A stretch of DNA of 64,000 nt from Rotaria macrura (taxonomy: Eukaryota > Rotifera > Eurotatoria > Philodinida > Philodinidae), in contig OENT01000003.1 in the NCBI GenBank assembly GCA_900239685.1, forward strand, positions 426,993-490,992. The letters are read 5' to 3'. A model generated the notes under the pieces. That model saw only the letters and a list, made by a program, of their open reading frames with translations. It ran no database searches and was not told the DNA's origin. Shown here piece after piece: positions 1-12,361 of this stretch (position 1 is the stretch's first letter; each line of letters begins with the position of its first letter). Made by a program: the position numbers and the translations under genes.

Positions 1-172
1 AAGCCAAAGAAGTAGTTTCATAAATATTCAACTCAATTTAATATAAGGCTTGAAATATATATTTGATATGTAAATTTCAACACGTCATCCTGATGGACAT
101 GAAAATTTTTTATTAATTTCAACGATTTGCATAGTCATCTACATCTCTAACCTTGATGTTATTTTAATTTAG

Positions 173-285
173 AAGAAATATCAATATCAACTGACTATGA
201 ATATCTTTTAGGACAAAGAAATCCTATTTTCGAATCTATATTTATAGAAACACAACAAGATGCATTATCTTGTCAATTAATTTGA
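173..285 (+). CDS. Possible terminal exon of a gene entering from the left edge
   Basis: A splice-acceptor-like 'ttaatttag' ends at 172 and is followed by a 37-codon open stretch that stops with TGA at 283-285. The peptide (…YEYLLGQRNPIFESIF…) has coding-like composition and reads in one frame, but I recognise no family. The sequence after the stop is full of stops in all frames. It could be the last exon of a plus-strand gene whose body lies left of the window, or a decayed fragment. Confidence 0.25.
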
Positions 286-985
286 AGAAGACGAACAAAA
301 CTATCATCCGTAAAACACATGGATCTATATGAGTAGATGTAGAAAATTCATTAAAACTAAATTCGTTATCACCGAGACGAAAACGAATTTTTATTTCATA
401 ATAAACCTTAATAATTTACAATCACCAGAACAAAGCTTGATTGAAAATGTCTACAAAGCAAGAGACATGAATACAAAGCATACGAGTTGAAAACTTCTTG
501 ATTACCTAGTTGATTATATCTATGTTTGTCATTCTGACTTTCCAGTTATTCTAGAGAAAGAGAAGTCTTTTGAAAAACAATCTCTGCAAACTACTTATCT
601 ATGTTGATCATCTCCTGTAAATTATTATCTGCACGAATGGTTTGTTCGGAAAACTTCAATTACTGTTTAATCAAAAATACGATATGCCCATAAGCAGAGT
701 AATATACACGAGTTCTTATGATGAAGTTGATAGACAAACAGAGTGAACTTAAATTTAATTTGGCACTACACCACTAACGGAATCATTTTATCAGATGTCG
801 CTGTGAAAAGAAAGCTAACATAAATCATCGAGTTCTTTAAGTTTTACTTGCTTTAAACACAATGATTAATTTGATTGCATATTTTTTAATGAGAAATTTC
901 GATAAGTGGTACAATTCAATCTTTTGTGAAGTGGATGCATATTTACCTAACACTCTAAGGAAACAAACCAGAACACATATCATTA
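286..985. other. Intergenic, no gene seen
   Basis: The stretch is AT-rich with stops in every frame. A short ORF opening at 862 overlaps the start of EFCAB2 in another frame and is not supported. No promoter motif stands out upstream of the EFCAB2 start. Confidence 0.5.
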
Positions 986-1738
986 ATGGCGACACCGATG
1001 GAAGTACCGACTTCAGCAACGGAACAAGAAAACCGAATAACTTTACGAGATCCGATTCGAGAAAGCGAAGGTTTGAAATGAAGTTTTTTTTTCAATATGA
1101 AATCTACTACGAATTTATATTCGTTTAGAACGAGCTAATCAGGCTCGTATCAAACGCTTAACTGAAGCATTCAATGTATTCGACCAGGAATCCAATAATA
1201 CTATTCCATCAACAGAGTTAGGCACTGTTGTACGATCACTGGGTCTTGTGCCAACCGAAGGTGAACTTCAAGATATTTTAAGTGAAGTAATACAAAAGAA
1301 GAAGCATCATACCAATGAAAAATAAAAACATACGTATTTATATATATTCATTACTTAGATGTCGGATGATTCGAGCCCGGATTCGATTCATTTAGAAAGA
1401 TTTTTAAATGTCATGAATCTCATATTGAAAGATCGTCGTTATCAGGGTGAACCAGAAAGTAAAATTTTGCGAGCATTTCAAGTTCTTGATGCACAAAATA
1501 ATGGTTATTTAACTGAAGACGAATTTAGGAACTATTTATGTAAAGAAGGTAGTAGAATAAAAAAAATAAGAAGAATGTCTTTTGTTCTTAACGCTTTTCA
1601 TTTCATGTTGTTATAGGTGAGCCGTTTAATGATGAAGAATTTCAAGATTTTATGACAATAGCTCTTGATGATGAAACAAATCATAAATGTACTTATAAAG
1701 ATTTCGTACAACATCTCGTTGTCGAAGATAATGATTAA
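986..1738 (+). CDS. EFCAB2: EF-hand protein EFCAB2 / dynein regulatory complex protein 8
   Basis: Four exons join in frame: 986-1070, 1129-1286, 1359-1548 and 1617-1738, giving 184 aa. All introns are 58-72 bp and GT-AG. EFCAB2 (DRC8) is a calmodulin-like subunit of the nexin-dynein regulatory complex that links neighbouring outer-doublet microtubules in motile cilia. The match rests on the conserved core 'EAFNVFDQESNNTIPSTELG', the 'RSLG' segment, 'ILKDRRY' followed by 'ILRAFQVLD', and 'EEGEPFNDEEF' near the C-terminus, which follow the human protein in order and spacing. The EF-hand loops are degenerate, as in the vertebrate protein, so calcium binding is doubtful. The length is close to the family's (about 160-190 aa). 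The start is the first ATG in frame before the first intron; the N-terminal 28 residues are poorly conserved. Confidence 0.92.
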
Positions 1739-1782
1739 AAGGAAAGGTCCAATTTCGTGTTTCCATTTTTTTAAAGATTTTG

Positions 1783-1788
1783 AATAAA
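1783..1788 (+). terminator. Poly(A) signal of EFCAB2
   Basis: A canonical AATAAA lies 45 nt downstream of the EFCAB2 stop. It sits only 35 nt from the stop of the convergent gene at 1823, so the two transcripts almost certainly have abutting or overlapping 3' ends. Confidence 0.6.
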
Positions 1789-1822
1789 ATATATACAAAA
1801 AGAAAGTAAAAGGGAATATTAG

Positions 1823-2377
1823 TTAGGTAGAATTCGCATTAAGACGATGAAGCCAATCACTACACTTGTCTTCGTATGTATTTGTCGATGACCGCGCAGA
1901 TTGATCCACAATTAGCAAGGGACGTCCATCAATAGTTAATAACCTATTATTTGTCTTAACGAGTGGTTGATCTGTTGCTGGATAGTAACCACTTTCAGAT
2001 AAATCAAAAAAACTTCCGTGCAATGAATAACGTGATGATAAACAGCTAGGTGTTCGTGTGTCACCATTAGGATCAAGTAAATTCATATTGCAATGCATTG
2101 ACGTTGATGGAGATTTTTTTTCATTGAATTTCAAATATGTCAATAGATAATTGTTTGGATATGTACGTGATCGTTTTAAAACATAATTTAAACGATTGCA
2201 ATATGTATAATGTATAGCACCACACAGATCTTTGTAAGTTTCATTACAGTTGGGTACACTCCATGAACGTGATATATCGTTGAAAACAGATTGCTTGGAT
2301 GTTTTTATTGATTTTTGATTGTCATCTGATGGGCAAGTATCGATGACAAATAAAGGCACTGGTTGTGATGAACGCAT
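1823..2377 (-). CDS. Uncharacterised 184-aa protein, convergent with EFCAB2
   Basis: An uninterrupted 184-codon frame in AT-rich DNA, well above chance length, with balanced composition and no low complexity. I do not recognise the family. Visible features are a possible conserved C-terminal block (…LLTIDGRPLLIVD… then …CSDWLHRLN…), several scattered cysteines, no signal peptide and no membrane segment, so a soluble intracellular protein is likely. It converges on EFCAB2 with only 84 nt between the stop codons. The first ATG (2375-2377) is taken as the start. A link to cilia through its neighbour is speculation. Confidence 0.6.
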   Translation of the reverse strand: MRSSQPVPLFVIDTCPSDDNQKSIKTSKQSVFNDISRSWSVPNCNETYKDLCGAIHYTYCNRLNYVLKRSRTYPNNYLLTYLKFNEKKSPSTSMHCNMNLLDPNGDTRTPSCLSSRYSLHGSFFDLSESGYYPATDQPLVKTNNRLLTIDGRPLLIVDQSARSSTNTYEDKCSDWLHRLNANST

Positions 2378-3489
2378 ATTGTTTACCGTGATCTACTAAT
2401 AACGTAGACAAAAGAGAAAGCAAATCGAAAAATTTTACTTCTTGAATGTAACGTATGATTGGGCTAGTCGATTGCTAGCTCAAGTCTTTCTTTAGTACTT
2501 CAATGAATGTTTACAATCATAAACGATGCATTTCCGATTATTCTTCTGGTATTGTCGCACATATGTATAGTTGTATTAGGCAGTAAACGAGTGTCGTTCA
2601 TTAATTTCTGTCATAAAACAGAAATTCAATGACTATTCTATCACAAGCGTTTGACAGTTTTCGAGTTCTTTGATTAATACGCTTACGAATACAAGTTATT
2701 TTGTCTTTTTGTTGTGAGAGGAAATTTAATTCTTTATTCTATGTTGGTCTGACGAGAAGAAAAAATATTTGATGTGTGTTCACAGATGTAGAAAAAAGTG
2801 CAGACACGGATGCTACTATTTCAGTATTATTGTCAATATTATGGGGTGCACAACTGTAAGATGACAAATTTTTCTCTCTCTCTCTCTCTGTCTGTCTCTC
2901 GTTCCCTTATGATTTAATACTTACGCAGATTGTTTCACGAATCAAATAATATATATCATGCCATACTTAGTCAGTTACTTTTATCATTGGAAATCTTCTA
3001 TAAGTACACATTCCTACATGTTGCTCTTTTCCTCTTAAACTGCCATTATTCACAGTTCTCGTCTTTCCTATTTTTTTTTCTTCCTGAAATTTTCGTTGAC
3101 TTGTTTTCTCTTATTTCTTAAAGACATGATTGTTAATTCTGGTTTTTTTCTCTTGTCAAAGTAAATTAGAAAAGGAAAGAAAAAGAAAAGAACAAGATAA
3201 AATCTTCCCGTCAATATACATCCACTATCATAGACAAATCTATTATTCAATGGAATATATAATAGAAAAGAAAGTCTCGTTCGTCGCCATTGACAAGAAA
3301 AATAAATCTTATTCGTCGTGCAACATGATTTGCTAGTCATCAGCCTTTTGGCGAACTCTTTTCATAGTCAATGCACGACCCTGAATCTATTCTTTCCTTC
3401 TTGTTTCTTTGTTTCTTAACGATTATGTTTATTGTAAAAGCAACAAGCAACAAACAAAAACAAATAACAATTCATGGATAATTATTATA
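2378..3489. other. Intergenic, with a CT/GT simple-sequence tract
   Basis: No gene is supported. A pyrimidine-rich simple repeat (ctctctctgtctgtctctc) lies near 2872-2900. Small ORFs on both strands between 2930 and 3340 overlap one another, are rich in Phe/Lys homopolymers and look like chance frames. Confidence 0.5.
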
Positions 3490-6400
3490 TCATCGTTTAA
3501 GTAATATATCATTTATTTGTGCGATTGATTTTTCTAGTTCTTGAATATTATCGGTCATGGTCTCATCAGTTGTCATTAATGATAAATCATACTTTTGTTT
3601 TAAACGAGTAATAACAGCATTCAAAGCAAGACGGATAGGATGACATTGTTGTTTGAAACTTTCATTCTCTTTGTGTTCATCAAGTTTTTCAATTGTATCT
3701 ATTGTAAATACATATTTATAAATGTATCAAAGTTAATCGAATTGTCAAACATCAATACACTCACTTTTGCCCAGTTTATTTGATAATCTGAGAACATTTT
3801 TAATAGAATTCATTTCATTTTCCCAACTAGATGTCTGACTAACAGCACAACGATGAGCTCGTTGTAATTGTTGTAAAATCTAAAGAAATCAACAGAGATC
3901 TTTCTTTTTATTTCGACGATAGAATTTTTCAATATTTATTCCATCAATGAATAGCTACTTAATTATTTCATGTATCTAAATATAACGATATCAAGTGCTT
4001 GACGTTATAGTTTATCTTTTACAAAAATATCATCGATTAATAGAAACATCATTTGTGTCAGAACTCGATCATGAGCTTCGATCGAATAAAATCATGTTTT
4101 CTTATGATTCTAACTGCATAGATTTAATTCAATCAAATTATATATTAACATTTCTGCTCATTGAAAACATGCAATAATAAAACAGAACTTTTTTTTATAG
4201 TTTCTATCCATAAAATGGTTTGTTGACTTTCATTTTTATTTTGAATGATTCTCTTTTATTAGTGAATACATACTTTTATGTGCCAATCAACTGACTTATC
4301 GTCGTGTTTTAATTGACACACATCACTGTATAATTCCCAAACATCGGCATCGTTTGTAACCTGATTTTTAAAAATATATTCCAATGAATATCGTAATGAA
4401 AACTTTTACTTGTGAGCTTAATCTTCCAAATAGTTCAAGAGACTTTTGATAAATTTTCAGCCACATTTCATTTTGACTGTTGTTTGATAATAAATGTACT
4501 AAGCGTTGTAATACCTTAAAGTTTTCTTTGACTTAGAAAAAACAAACAAACAAATCCTATGTCAAATCACGAACATACTTCTTTATCTACGTATTTTGTT
4601 TTTAGATCAATCAAACGATGATAAGCTTGAATAACATCTTCGATTTCTCCACAATCAGCGCTAGTCTTTAAAAATCAAGAAAAATTTCAATATTTTTTTC
4701 TAAGACATCAGTTTCAGTGAAAGTCTTCGAATATGACAAGTATTTTTATCAATCTTATTCCTAAGGTTACATTAAAATTCATAATATTATTAAACAAGTG
4801 CTCTAAAAGCAAAAATGAAATCGATGCTGAAATATTTAACTGTAAAGTCGATACTAGTCATTTCAGATCCGCATGTCTCATACTCGTTAAAGTTTAAAAG
4901 TAGTTTGCTCAAAAATTTTTTCTCCTTATTTGTCTTAATTGCTATGATGGACTGATACGTTACTCTATAAATCCAGTACTAGAAATTCACAAACATTTGA
5001 AATAAACGATTCGATGCATTGGCATGTGTGTACAGTCTAGGTGGTTGATTTCTAACGTAGGACTAGAAGATATTTTCAATTAAATTAGATACTATCTATC
5101 AATAATTTTGAATGACAAATCAAAAAATACCTTGTTGTACTTCATCAAATAAAAAATGTAGTTTACTTTATAATAGGTACTGGCTTTAGCAGTGTAAATG
5201 TTCGACAATGTCGCATTGATTTTTGAAAATTTACGGTTTTTATTTCATAAAGATGGAGCAGAATTTTGATTTGATGAAAAAAAAAATAGCTAGGTCAAAT
5301 TAAGTAACACAGTCGAAAGGGGCGTATTGAATGTATGGAGAAAAGAAAATGATAGGGCAAGGGTTCGAGTCAGGAAGTATCTGCAAGGGTTTTTATTTCC
5401 TTCGATAATGGAACTGTTCTATGTCGTAGAAACACAATAGACCCGTTTTTGCTCACAGACACTGTTGGAATCTCTATTAGAAATTATTTTCGATTGCACC
5501 GTTACGAAGAAGTTTGTTTGTTGACATCAAGTATCATGAATTAATGCATGTCTACTATTTGATTATTAGAATTAGTTAAACATACCCAAAGGAAATTTTC
5601 CCACACTTTCCAATTATCATAATTGCATTTGATAGCTTCCAGAAAAACTTTATGTGCTTTATCTCTATGAAAACAATACTAATCGATTTCAATGAGTATA
5701 TCATCAGTTTACTTTTGTTTCAATTTCGTATGGCACGCAGCTAAATTATTCCATGCTTCGAAGTTCTATTCCAAAAAACGACACGTCACCAATCAAAGAG
5801 TGAAATTGAAGAAAGCAAATAAATTTTAACATACATCCGGCTCAATATTAGTGCAACGACTGTAAGCTCGAACACCTAATTCCCATTTTTCCGTACGAAA
5901 TGCTGCACTTCCAAGCCAAAACCATATATCATGCTAACGAAAAAGAAAAATAGAAATTTGCTATTATGGTTGATTAAAATTAATGTTCGTACTTGTAATG
6001 AATTGATTTCAACAGCTTTCAGTAGATGTTCACAAGTTTTCTCATACTAAATTTATCAAGAAGAAGAACACGAAATTTCATTTAAGAAAAGAAATTTCTT
6101 ATTTTATTACGTTGCCACGATTGAAGTAATATTTTCCCATTAAACGTTGTGCACGTCCACTATGTTCTTTACTTAATATCCATGCACGTTCGAAATATTC
6201 GAATTCATCTGTTACTTCACCTAATGAACATAATAAATCAGGGGTTTCTTTGATTTTTAACTGTTCACGTATGACATGTTCAGCCTAAATGAATTCAATA
6301 AAAAACAAAAGATGTTTTTCCTTTACCGATACAACTCTGATAACTAGTAAATCTCTTTCGAATCAAGACTATCGGTGTATTACGTGAACAGACAAGATTC

Positions 6401-9400
6401 TTGAATATTCTGAAAAGATATTTGTTTTTTAATTTATTTTGCTACTATCCTATATTAAAATCATCGAATTCGGCAGTTGATGTAAATAAAATAGACGATA
6501 GACTTTTATCTCACGGCTAAGACAGGGAAGATTCACAAAAAAAAAGATTTTTCTTTCGAAAAGAAGTTTGAAGTCGAATTTGAAAATTAATACTTCTATT
6601 TGTTATCACAGTATTCCTTAAAAAATCGATAATAAAGATGAAGTTGTCGGGTAATATAATAGGTATGAACTTGTTCCTAAATTATTTAAGTTTGATTGAG
6701 TCTATATAAGGCACGATATCTTGATTCAAAAGCAAATCATTCTTTGAAGAACTTTCAACAGATGCTGAAAATGAAACAATTTACCAACGAAAGTTTTTTC
6801 AACAGTTGATAACATGTTATAACATCAGACCATTTTTTTAAATATAAATATAAATCAAGTGCATTGTTAATAAGACCAAGTTTAACATATATATGAGCAG
6901 TATAACTCTAAAAAAGAATTTATGGACAAAGATATTGATTTTTTTCACACTTTTACTTTTAATTTCCATTTTGGATAAATAGGTGTTGAATGAAAATATT
7001 GTAAACGAAATAAACTTGTTGGAGTTTTATAATCGTATTGATCAATTAATTCCTGAATGAAAGTTCATTTTGTCTTTCATGCATAATTATAAAATCAAAT
7101 TTACTTGTAATTGTAATAGTGTTCTTTCGATTCTACGACTATTTTCTGTTTCGTGTTGACAACGCAATATAAGTGAACATGTTTGAACACACCAATTTAT
7201 TGGTCGTTGTAATATATACTATGAAGAACGAAAAGCAAGAAGAACAAGAGATGTTCTTAATCAACATGAAGAAATATTCAAGTATATTAATAATCTAGAT
7301 CACAATAGGGAAACCTTAGAGATTATCTAAACCAACATATTTTCATGAAGTTTTATTTTTTCAATAAGAATACTAGACTTATCTTCGTCACTTATTACAA
7401 AATAGTCAAACAGAGCTAGATTGACAAACAGGAAATACTTTTAGAAATGTAAGTTCTAAGAGTAGGCAATTAGAAGTGTTCAATCTCAATCGAATTCCTT
7501 TTTTCTTGTCATCGAATTTAATCTGATGAAATCTAAAGACGACGAAGTATCCTCTAAGTGACAACCGAACAGATTGGTATACGTTAAAAAGATGATAGAT
7601 TTCTGTATTCAATCATTGTTAAGTTCCCCTATGATCGAAGTTAAGCTGTTCCAAAGACAGTTCTTTCAACATGTTGATTATGTCAAACAGCGAAAGAGAC
7701 AAACGTTCGTCGATGAAACATTGAATCGATGGAGATTTTTGTCTTCAACTAGAAAACTTTGTCTACATATGATCAATAGGATTTTTATATCTAAATATGA
7801 TATTGAAGCATAAACCGATTTATCTCGCTGCTAATTAAAAATCAATCTTTCAATGACACGACTAAAAATCATAAACAAAGATGAACTCGATTTATTTTGA
7901 ACTATTCTTACAACTGGAGTCAACAACTTTAATCATTCGAAAACAAAAACACATTTTCATAGCCTCGATGGAAAAGAACATATGAAACATTCATTCATAA
8001 AATTTAGATGATACATACACTTAGAAAAGTCAATTGTTCCTCTGTTGTAATTTCATGACGTGGATTATTAATTTGCCGATCATATCTACAAGAATATTGC
8101 AATAGAAACAGAGAAATTCTCACATTAAGTTGCACATAAAAATACAATGAAAAGTAACTAACATTACTAATAGTAACGTTAATTGTTCAATAATATTTAG
8201 TTGAATTGTTAAATTTTCATAATCAGCTACGTTTTGAAATTGTACTTGATTTAGAACAACATCGTCATTTAATGCAAGATTCTAAAAAAGAGAATAAAAA
8301 ACATAAGTTCAGTTTTTATTCAAGCATAGTTTTACTTTAGGTAATATCAATTTTTCCTCTTCTGTTTCATTCCTGTCAATTAATATGTCTTGTGATTCTT
8401 TTCTTGTAATATCGAGAAGTAATTGAGATGTATCTTTTACTTGATATCGTGTTCGTTTACCAAGTTGACCTGTATGTATATTTCAATGCATACTTCTTTA
8501 CAACATGAAAAAAAAATTAAGATTGAACTTTTACCAGTTAAGTTAATATCTAAACCCGATAGTTCAACGACTCGATTCAAAGCTGTTTCAGCTTGTTTCC
8601 AATTACAATAATATTCGGATATATAGGCTATTTCGATGAAAAGTAATAGCTGTTGGATTCTACAAAATAGACGGGCACATTTATTTTTCTCTCTAAGTCC
8701 CTATCAGATCTTTTTACTTATTCATTTCCGATTGATATGTTAAAACTAAAGGAAAGAAATCAAAAAAAAAGTATCAGAGTAGTAAAATAATGCTTTTATT
8801 TATTGGATTATTACGTTTGTCAATACATGTTTGTATGTTGTCAAATAATGTTATGGTAAGTTCTTCTAACACTCTTTGGTGCGTGAATAAAGTTCGCATC
8901 GTCCACCAGTACCAAGTCTGAAAGTTGAGCAAAAGAGAAGCCTTCTTTTTCAGATAAAAACTAATGTCAATGAATTTTAACTTATCCCACACTAATAGTA
9001 ATTTACGGCTACAATCTCAATCATATTTGATTGGCACCAAAAGAATCTTGAAAGACTTTAGAATACAAATGTTCGATTTGAAAAACATTACTCACAGAAA
9101 TATTTGATAGTATTGAAAGTTTCAAAGAAAATGAGCATGTGTTTATTGAGATATTTCATATGCGAGTACGACTGATTGTTGTATTTTTTCAAAATGCTAA
9201 GCTGGTATTTTGTTTAGTTATTAAATATGTAGAAAAAAGTCATTGTACTTTTGGTTCAACTTTCAAGACTACTCAACGTACTTCAGTGTAAAACTTCAGC
9301 ATGTTTTTCCAGAGTTTTAGTTACGAGTTTCTCCTATGAAATCGTAGCTTAAGATATCTCACAAATAGAAATCTTTTTCTCAAGTCATCGGCAAGCAATC

Positions 9401-10329
9401 TATTGTAAAAGAAACAAAATATATATTAGAAAAATTTCGTTCTTCAACGAAGCACCAACATTTCGACGTTCATACTGCGTAAAACAACGATCATACATCT
9501 TTATTAGAAATTCATGCGTGTGAATCTGTTCAAGCCTAATTAAGTTTCACTAAAGCTCAATCCTAATCATAAAATGAATCCGAACGGTATCCATCAATGC
9601 TATATATATAGTCGATCATTCTTTATATTCGTACCCAATTTCTGTCTGTTCTATTTTGTTCAATGTCAAATATTTTTCTTGCTTGAAATAAATACTCCAA
9701 ATGTTCAACAGTTGAAACTGGTGTTTCACCATTACAAATTAAATGATCGTTGATTGTAGTCTTGAAACAAAAGTTTAAAATAGATAAATATTCCACAAAT
9801 GAATATCTCTACTTGTGATATTGTTTGTTCTAGATTATCAAGTTCAATTTTCGGTCCAAGAAAATTATTAACAATGAACAATTGAATGTATGCTATACCG
9901 ATTAGTATGCGGAGGAAATCAACTAATCTTTTAAATGAAAAAAAAACAAAGAACACCAAATTCTTGAAAATTTAGATGGACTGAATTCATTTTTAACTAA
10001 CTCGTGATCCTGATTTAATTTCTCCGTCACCTCGAACCATTGGGAATCATCAAGATTTTTACTAAGAATCTCGCGTAGGTTTGGATTTTCATTGAATAAT
10101 TTATCGTACGAGCCATTCAAAACGAAATGAACAAGTTGATTCAACCATTCTAAACGATATACATACAACAAGAGAAACAACAAACATTTGTTTTTTTTAA
10201 AGTATAATATCTCATTTAAATTGAATTTCATTATTATCACGCACCATTATCTATATATTTGACTTGTGTGTCACATTGAACACTCGGTGTCATTAACAGG
10301 TCGTCCCATACTTGTTGCGATATTTTCAT
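3490..10329 (-). CDS. TTC27: Tetratricopeptide repeat protein 27 (TTC27), about twenty exons
   Basis: TTC27 is a large conserved eukaryotic TPR protein; its yeast relative Emw1 is essential and linked to cell-wall integrity. Small exons along the minus strand follow the human protein in order. Near 10329-10245 and 10149-10002 is the N-terminus ('FVLNGSYDKLF'); near 9900-9800 'ILIGIAYIQLFIVNNFLGP'; near 8930-8810 'WWTMRTLFTHQRVLEE'; near 8470 'GQLGKRTRYQ'; near 8270 'NLALNDDVVLN'. TPR segments follow between 7200 and 4270 ('HDIWFWLGSAAFR', 'NFEAWNNLAACHTKLKQ', 'AIKCNYDNWKVWENF'). The last exon ends '…IAQINDILLKR' with TGA at 3490-3492. Exon 1 (10245-10329) joins exon 2 in phase. Most introns are 45-80 bp; about five are 400-900 bp and contain nothing I recognise. 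Individual internal borders were not all resolved. Confidence 0.9.
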
Positions 10330-10336
10330 GATAAAT

Positions 10337-10350
10337 CTAAAAATGTTTTT
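10337..10350 (-). promoter_or_regulatory. Splice-acceptor-like site before the TTC27 start
   Basis: On the minus strand 'catttttag' ends 7 nt before the ATG at 10327-10329. It could receive a spliced leader or end a 5'-UTR intron. It is weaker than the sites before PIGA, RAB3 and METTL5. Confidence 0.35.
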
Positions 10351-10503
10351 AGTTCTTAAAACGATGACGAAAAAATTTAATGAACAACGAAAACAAAAAA
10401 CAAAACGGTTGCATATTTTCATTCTATTATATAAATATAAAACTATTTCAAGTTTATTTAAATTCGATGATAGCCGTCAACTATGCACTAGTATGACTTT
10501 GTT

Positions 10504-12361
10504 AATTTAAATTAGTAAGAATTCGTACACCATGTTGTTGTTGTCCTTGATATGGATAGGATGTAGACTGCTGTTGATAGGAAGAAACCGGCAAATGCTT
10601 AGCATTGTTTGTTGATGGTGAATGTGTCGATCTCGTTGTTTTTTGTGAAGGTAAAAATTGTGCTGGTGATTGAGTAGATTCTTTGCTGTAATGACCTTGT
10701 TCTACTTTAGGATTATGTGAATCATTATATTGAAACGTATTCCAATCATTGCTTCGTTCATTCGATATTTGTTGTTGATTCTGTGATTGGTAAGATGTTT
10801 GATTGAGAGCATTATTGGATGCTGAGCGAGCTAAATTCGATCGGATTCTTTGGAACTCATTATCACATTACTTGAATGCGACTGAGAATCAGAACCAATA
10901 CGTTGTCGATGTACAAATTCAACGGATGGATGCCATGATTTTGGTTTATTAGATGGTACTTGTATCGATGTTTGTTGTTGTTGTGCAATTGAGCTTGCTG
11001 ATAATAAAGTTCGATTATCAATTGCATGTGTCAATTCACGAATATCAGAATCGGTTAAGAATGGTCCATTAGAATTATTCGAATTTGTTATCAAATATTG
11101 TACACGTCGACCAGTTTTTGTCACATATTCATAGCGACGTTGGGGTTCAATAACATGGATCTGTTGAACATTATTCGAAACATTGTCATTTGTCGATGTT
11201 CGTCCTGGACGAAATAGTGCTGGAGGTCGTAATGGAACACGTGGCGGCGGTGCTGGTGCTTCTTCATTAATAATTCGTTGTTGATGATAGGTTGACGGCA
11301 TGGATGATTTTTGTTCTTGTTGTGGCTCATTTTGAGAACGAAATTTGGATACTAGTTGAGGATCATCTATGACATATTCTTTAATAACAGTCCCATCTTC
11401 TTGAGGAATTTCACGAGCACGTACTCCTGACATTTTAATTAAATCTTGAATACCATTGATAGCCAAAGGGTTTCCATCTTCATCAAGAATTTCATATTGA
11501 ATACGAGATTGCTGTGAATTTTCATTGATTGATGATATAGGAGTAAACTTTTGATTATGTCGACGTATTTCTTCACCTGTTGTTTTTTCGAAGAAAAAGA
11601 AGAATAAAATGTAATGAACAAAGATGTCAACGGATATTTACCTTGTCGATGAATTCGTCGAACTTCTTCATCAGCTTCATCAGCAGAATCAAAACGTCTT
11701 AATGAACTCATTTTAGATTTTTCTCCTGCTATCGATTGTGTATGACGATCATTATCACTTGTAGTGGTAGATGGATTTGAAGAGTTTCTAGTATCGTTAT
11801 TTATTCTATTAATAGTTATTGATTCATTTGATGCTCGCCGTTGTCTTGCATATGAATCATCAATCTGTTTGCGAGCATTTTGAGTTCCAGTCGTATGACT
11901 ACTGATTGTTGATGACGTGAGTGGCGAATTCATCACATTTGAAATATGTTTCTGTTCAAATTTTGCTTTTATTTGAGCGAATTTGTCTTTTGATAAATGC
12001 TGTTCACTATCATGGGCAACTGTCGTTGTTGTAAATGATGGTGAATCGATTGCTCGTGATGATGTTTTCATTTGTTCAAGAACACTTGGATCTTCAATAA
12101 TATATTCTAAAGAAAAACAAAAATGCAAACATTTCATCATTTGATGTCATTAAAATTCGGCAAGCACTATCAAATACCTTTGATAATCGAACCATCGGGT
12201 TGAGTTATTTCACGTATATTGGATGCGAAACTTTTCCAACTATTACCATAGCGATTTTTAATTGTATCGGCATCAAAACGTTGAATACTTTCATCATCGA
12301 ACAGACTATTATCCTGATTTGCCAGGGAAGAATAATATGATTGATTATTTGTTGTCGTCAT
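10504..12361 (-). CDS. Gln/Asn/Ser-rich protein of unknown function, with apparent frameshift
   Basis: Exons 12178-12361, 11642-12106 and 11576 onward join in frame through GT-AG introns of 65-71 bp and run to TAG at 10831-10833. The same Q/S/N-rich composition then continues without a stop for about 118 codons in the -1 frame, ending with TAA at 10502-10504. The full product therefore seems to have been split by a one-base change between about 10831 and 10873. I do not recognise the family. A short motif occurs twice: 'REITQPDGSIIKEYIIEDP' across the first splice junction and 'REIPQEDGTVIKEYVIDDP' in exon 3. A proline tract (APAPPPRVPLRPP) could bind SH3 domains. The rest looks disordered. 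Start is the first ATG of exon 1. Confidence 0.65.

Noticed and set aside
5358..5378. 'gggttcgagtc', resembling a tRNA T-loop
   Set aside because: No matching acceptor, D-arm or anticodon arm could be paired around it; it lies in a TTC27 intron.
10835..10870. A 24-nt GT…AG segment as a mini-intron that would fix the frame break in the Q-rich gene
   Set aside because: Its length is a multiple of three, so removing it leaves the same TAG in frame, and it is too short for normal splicing.
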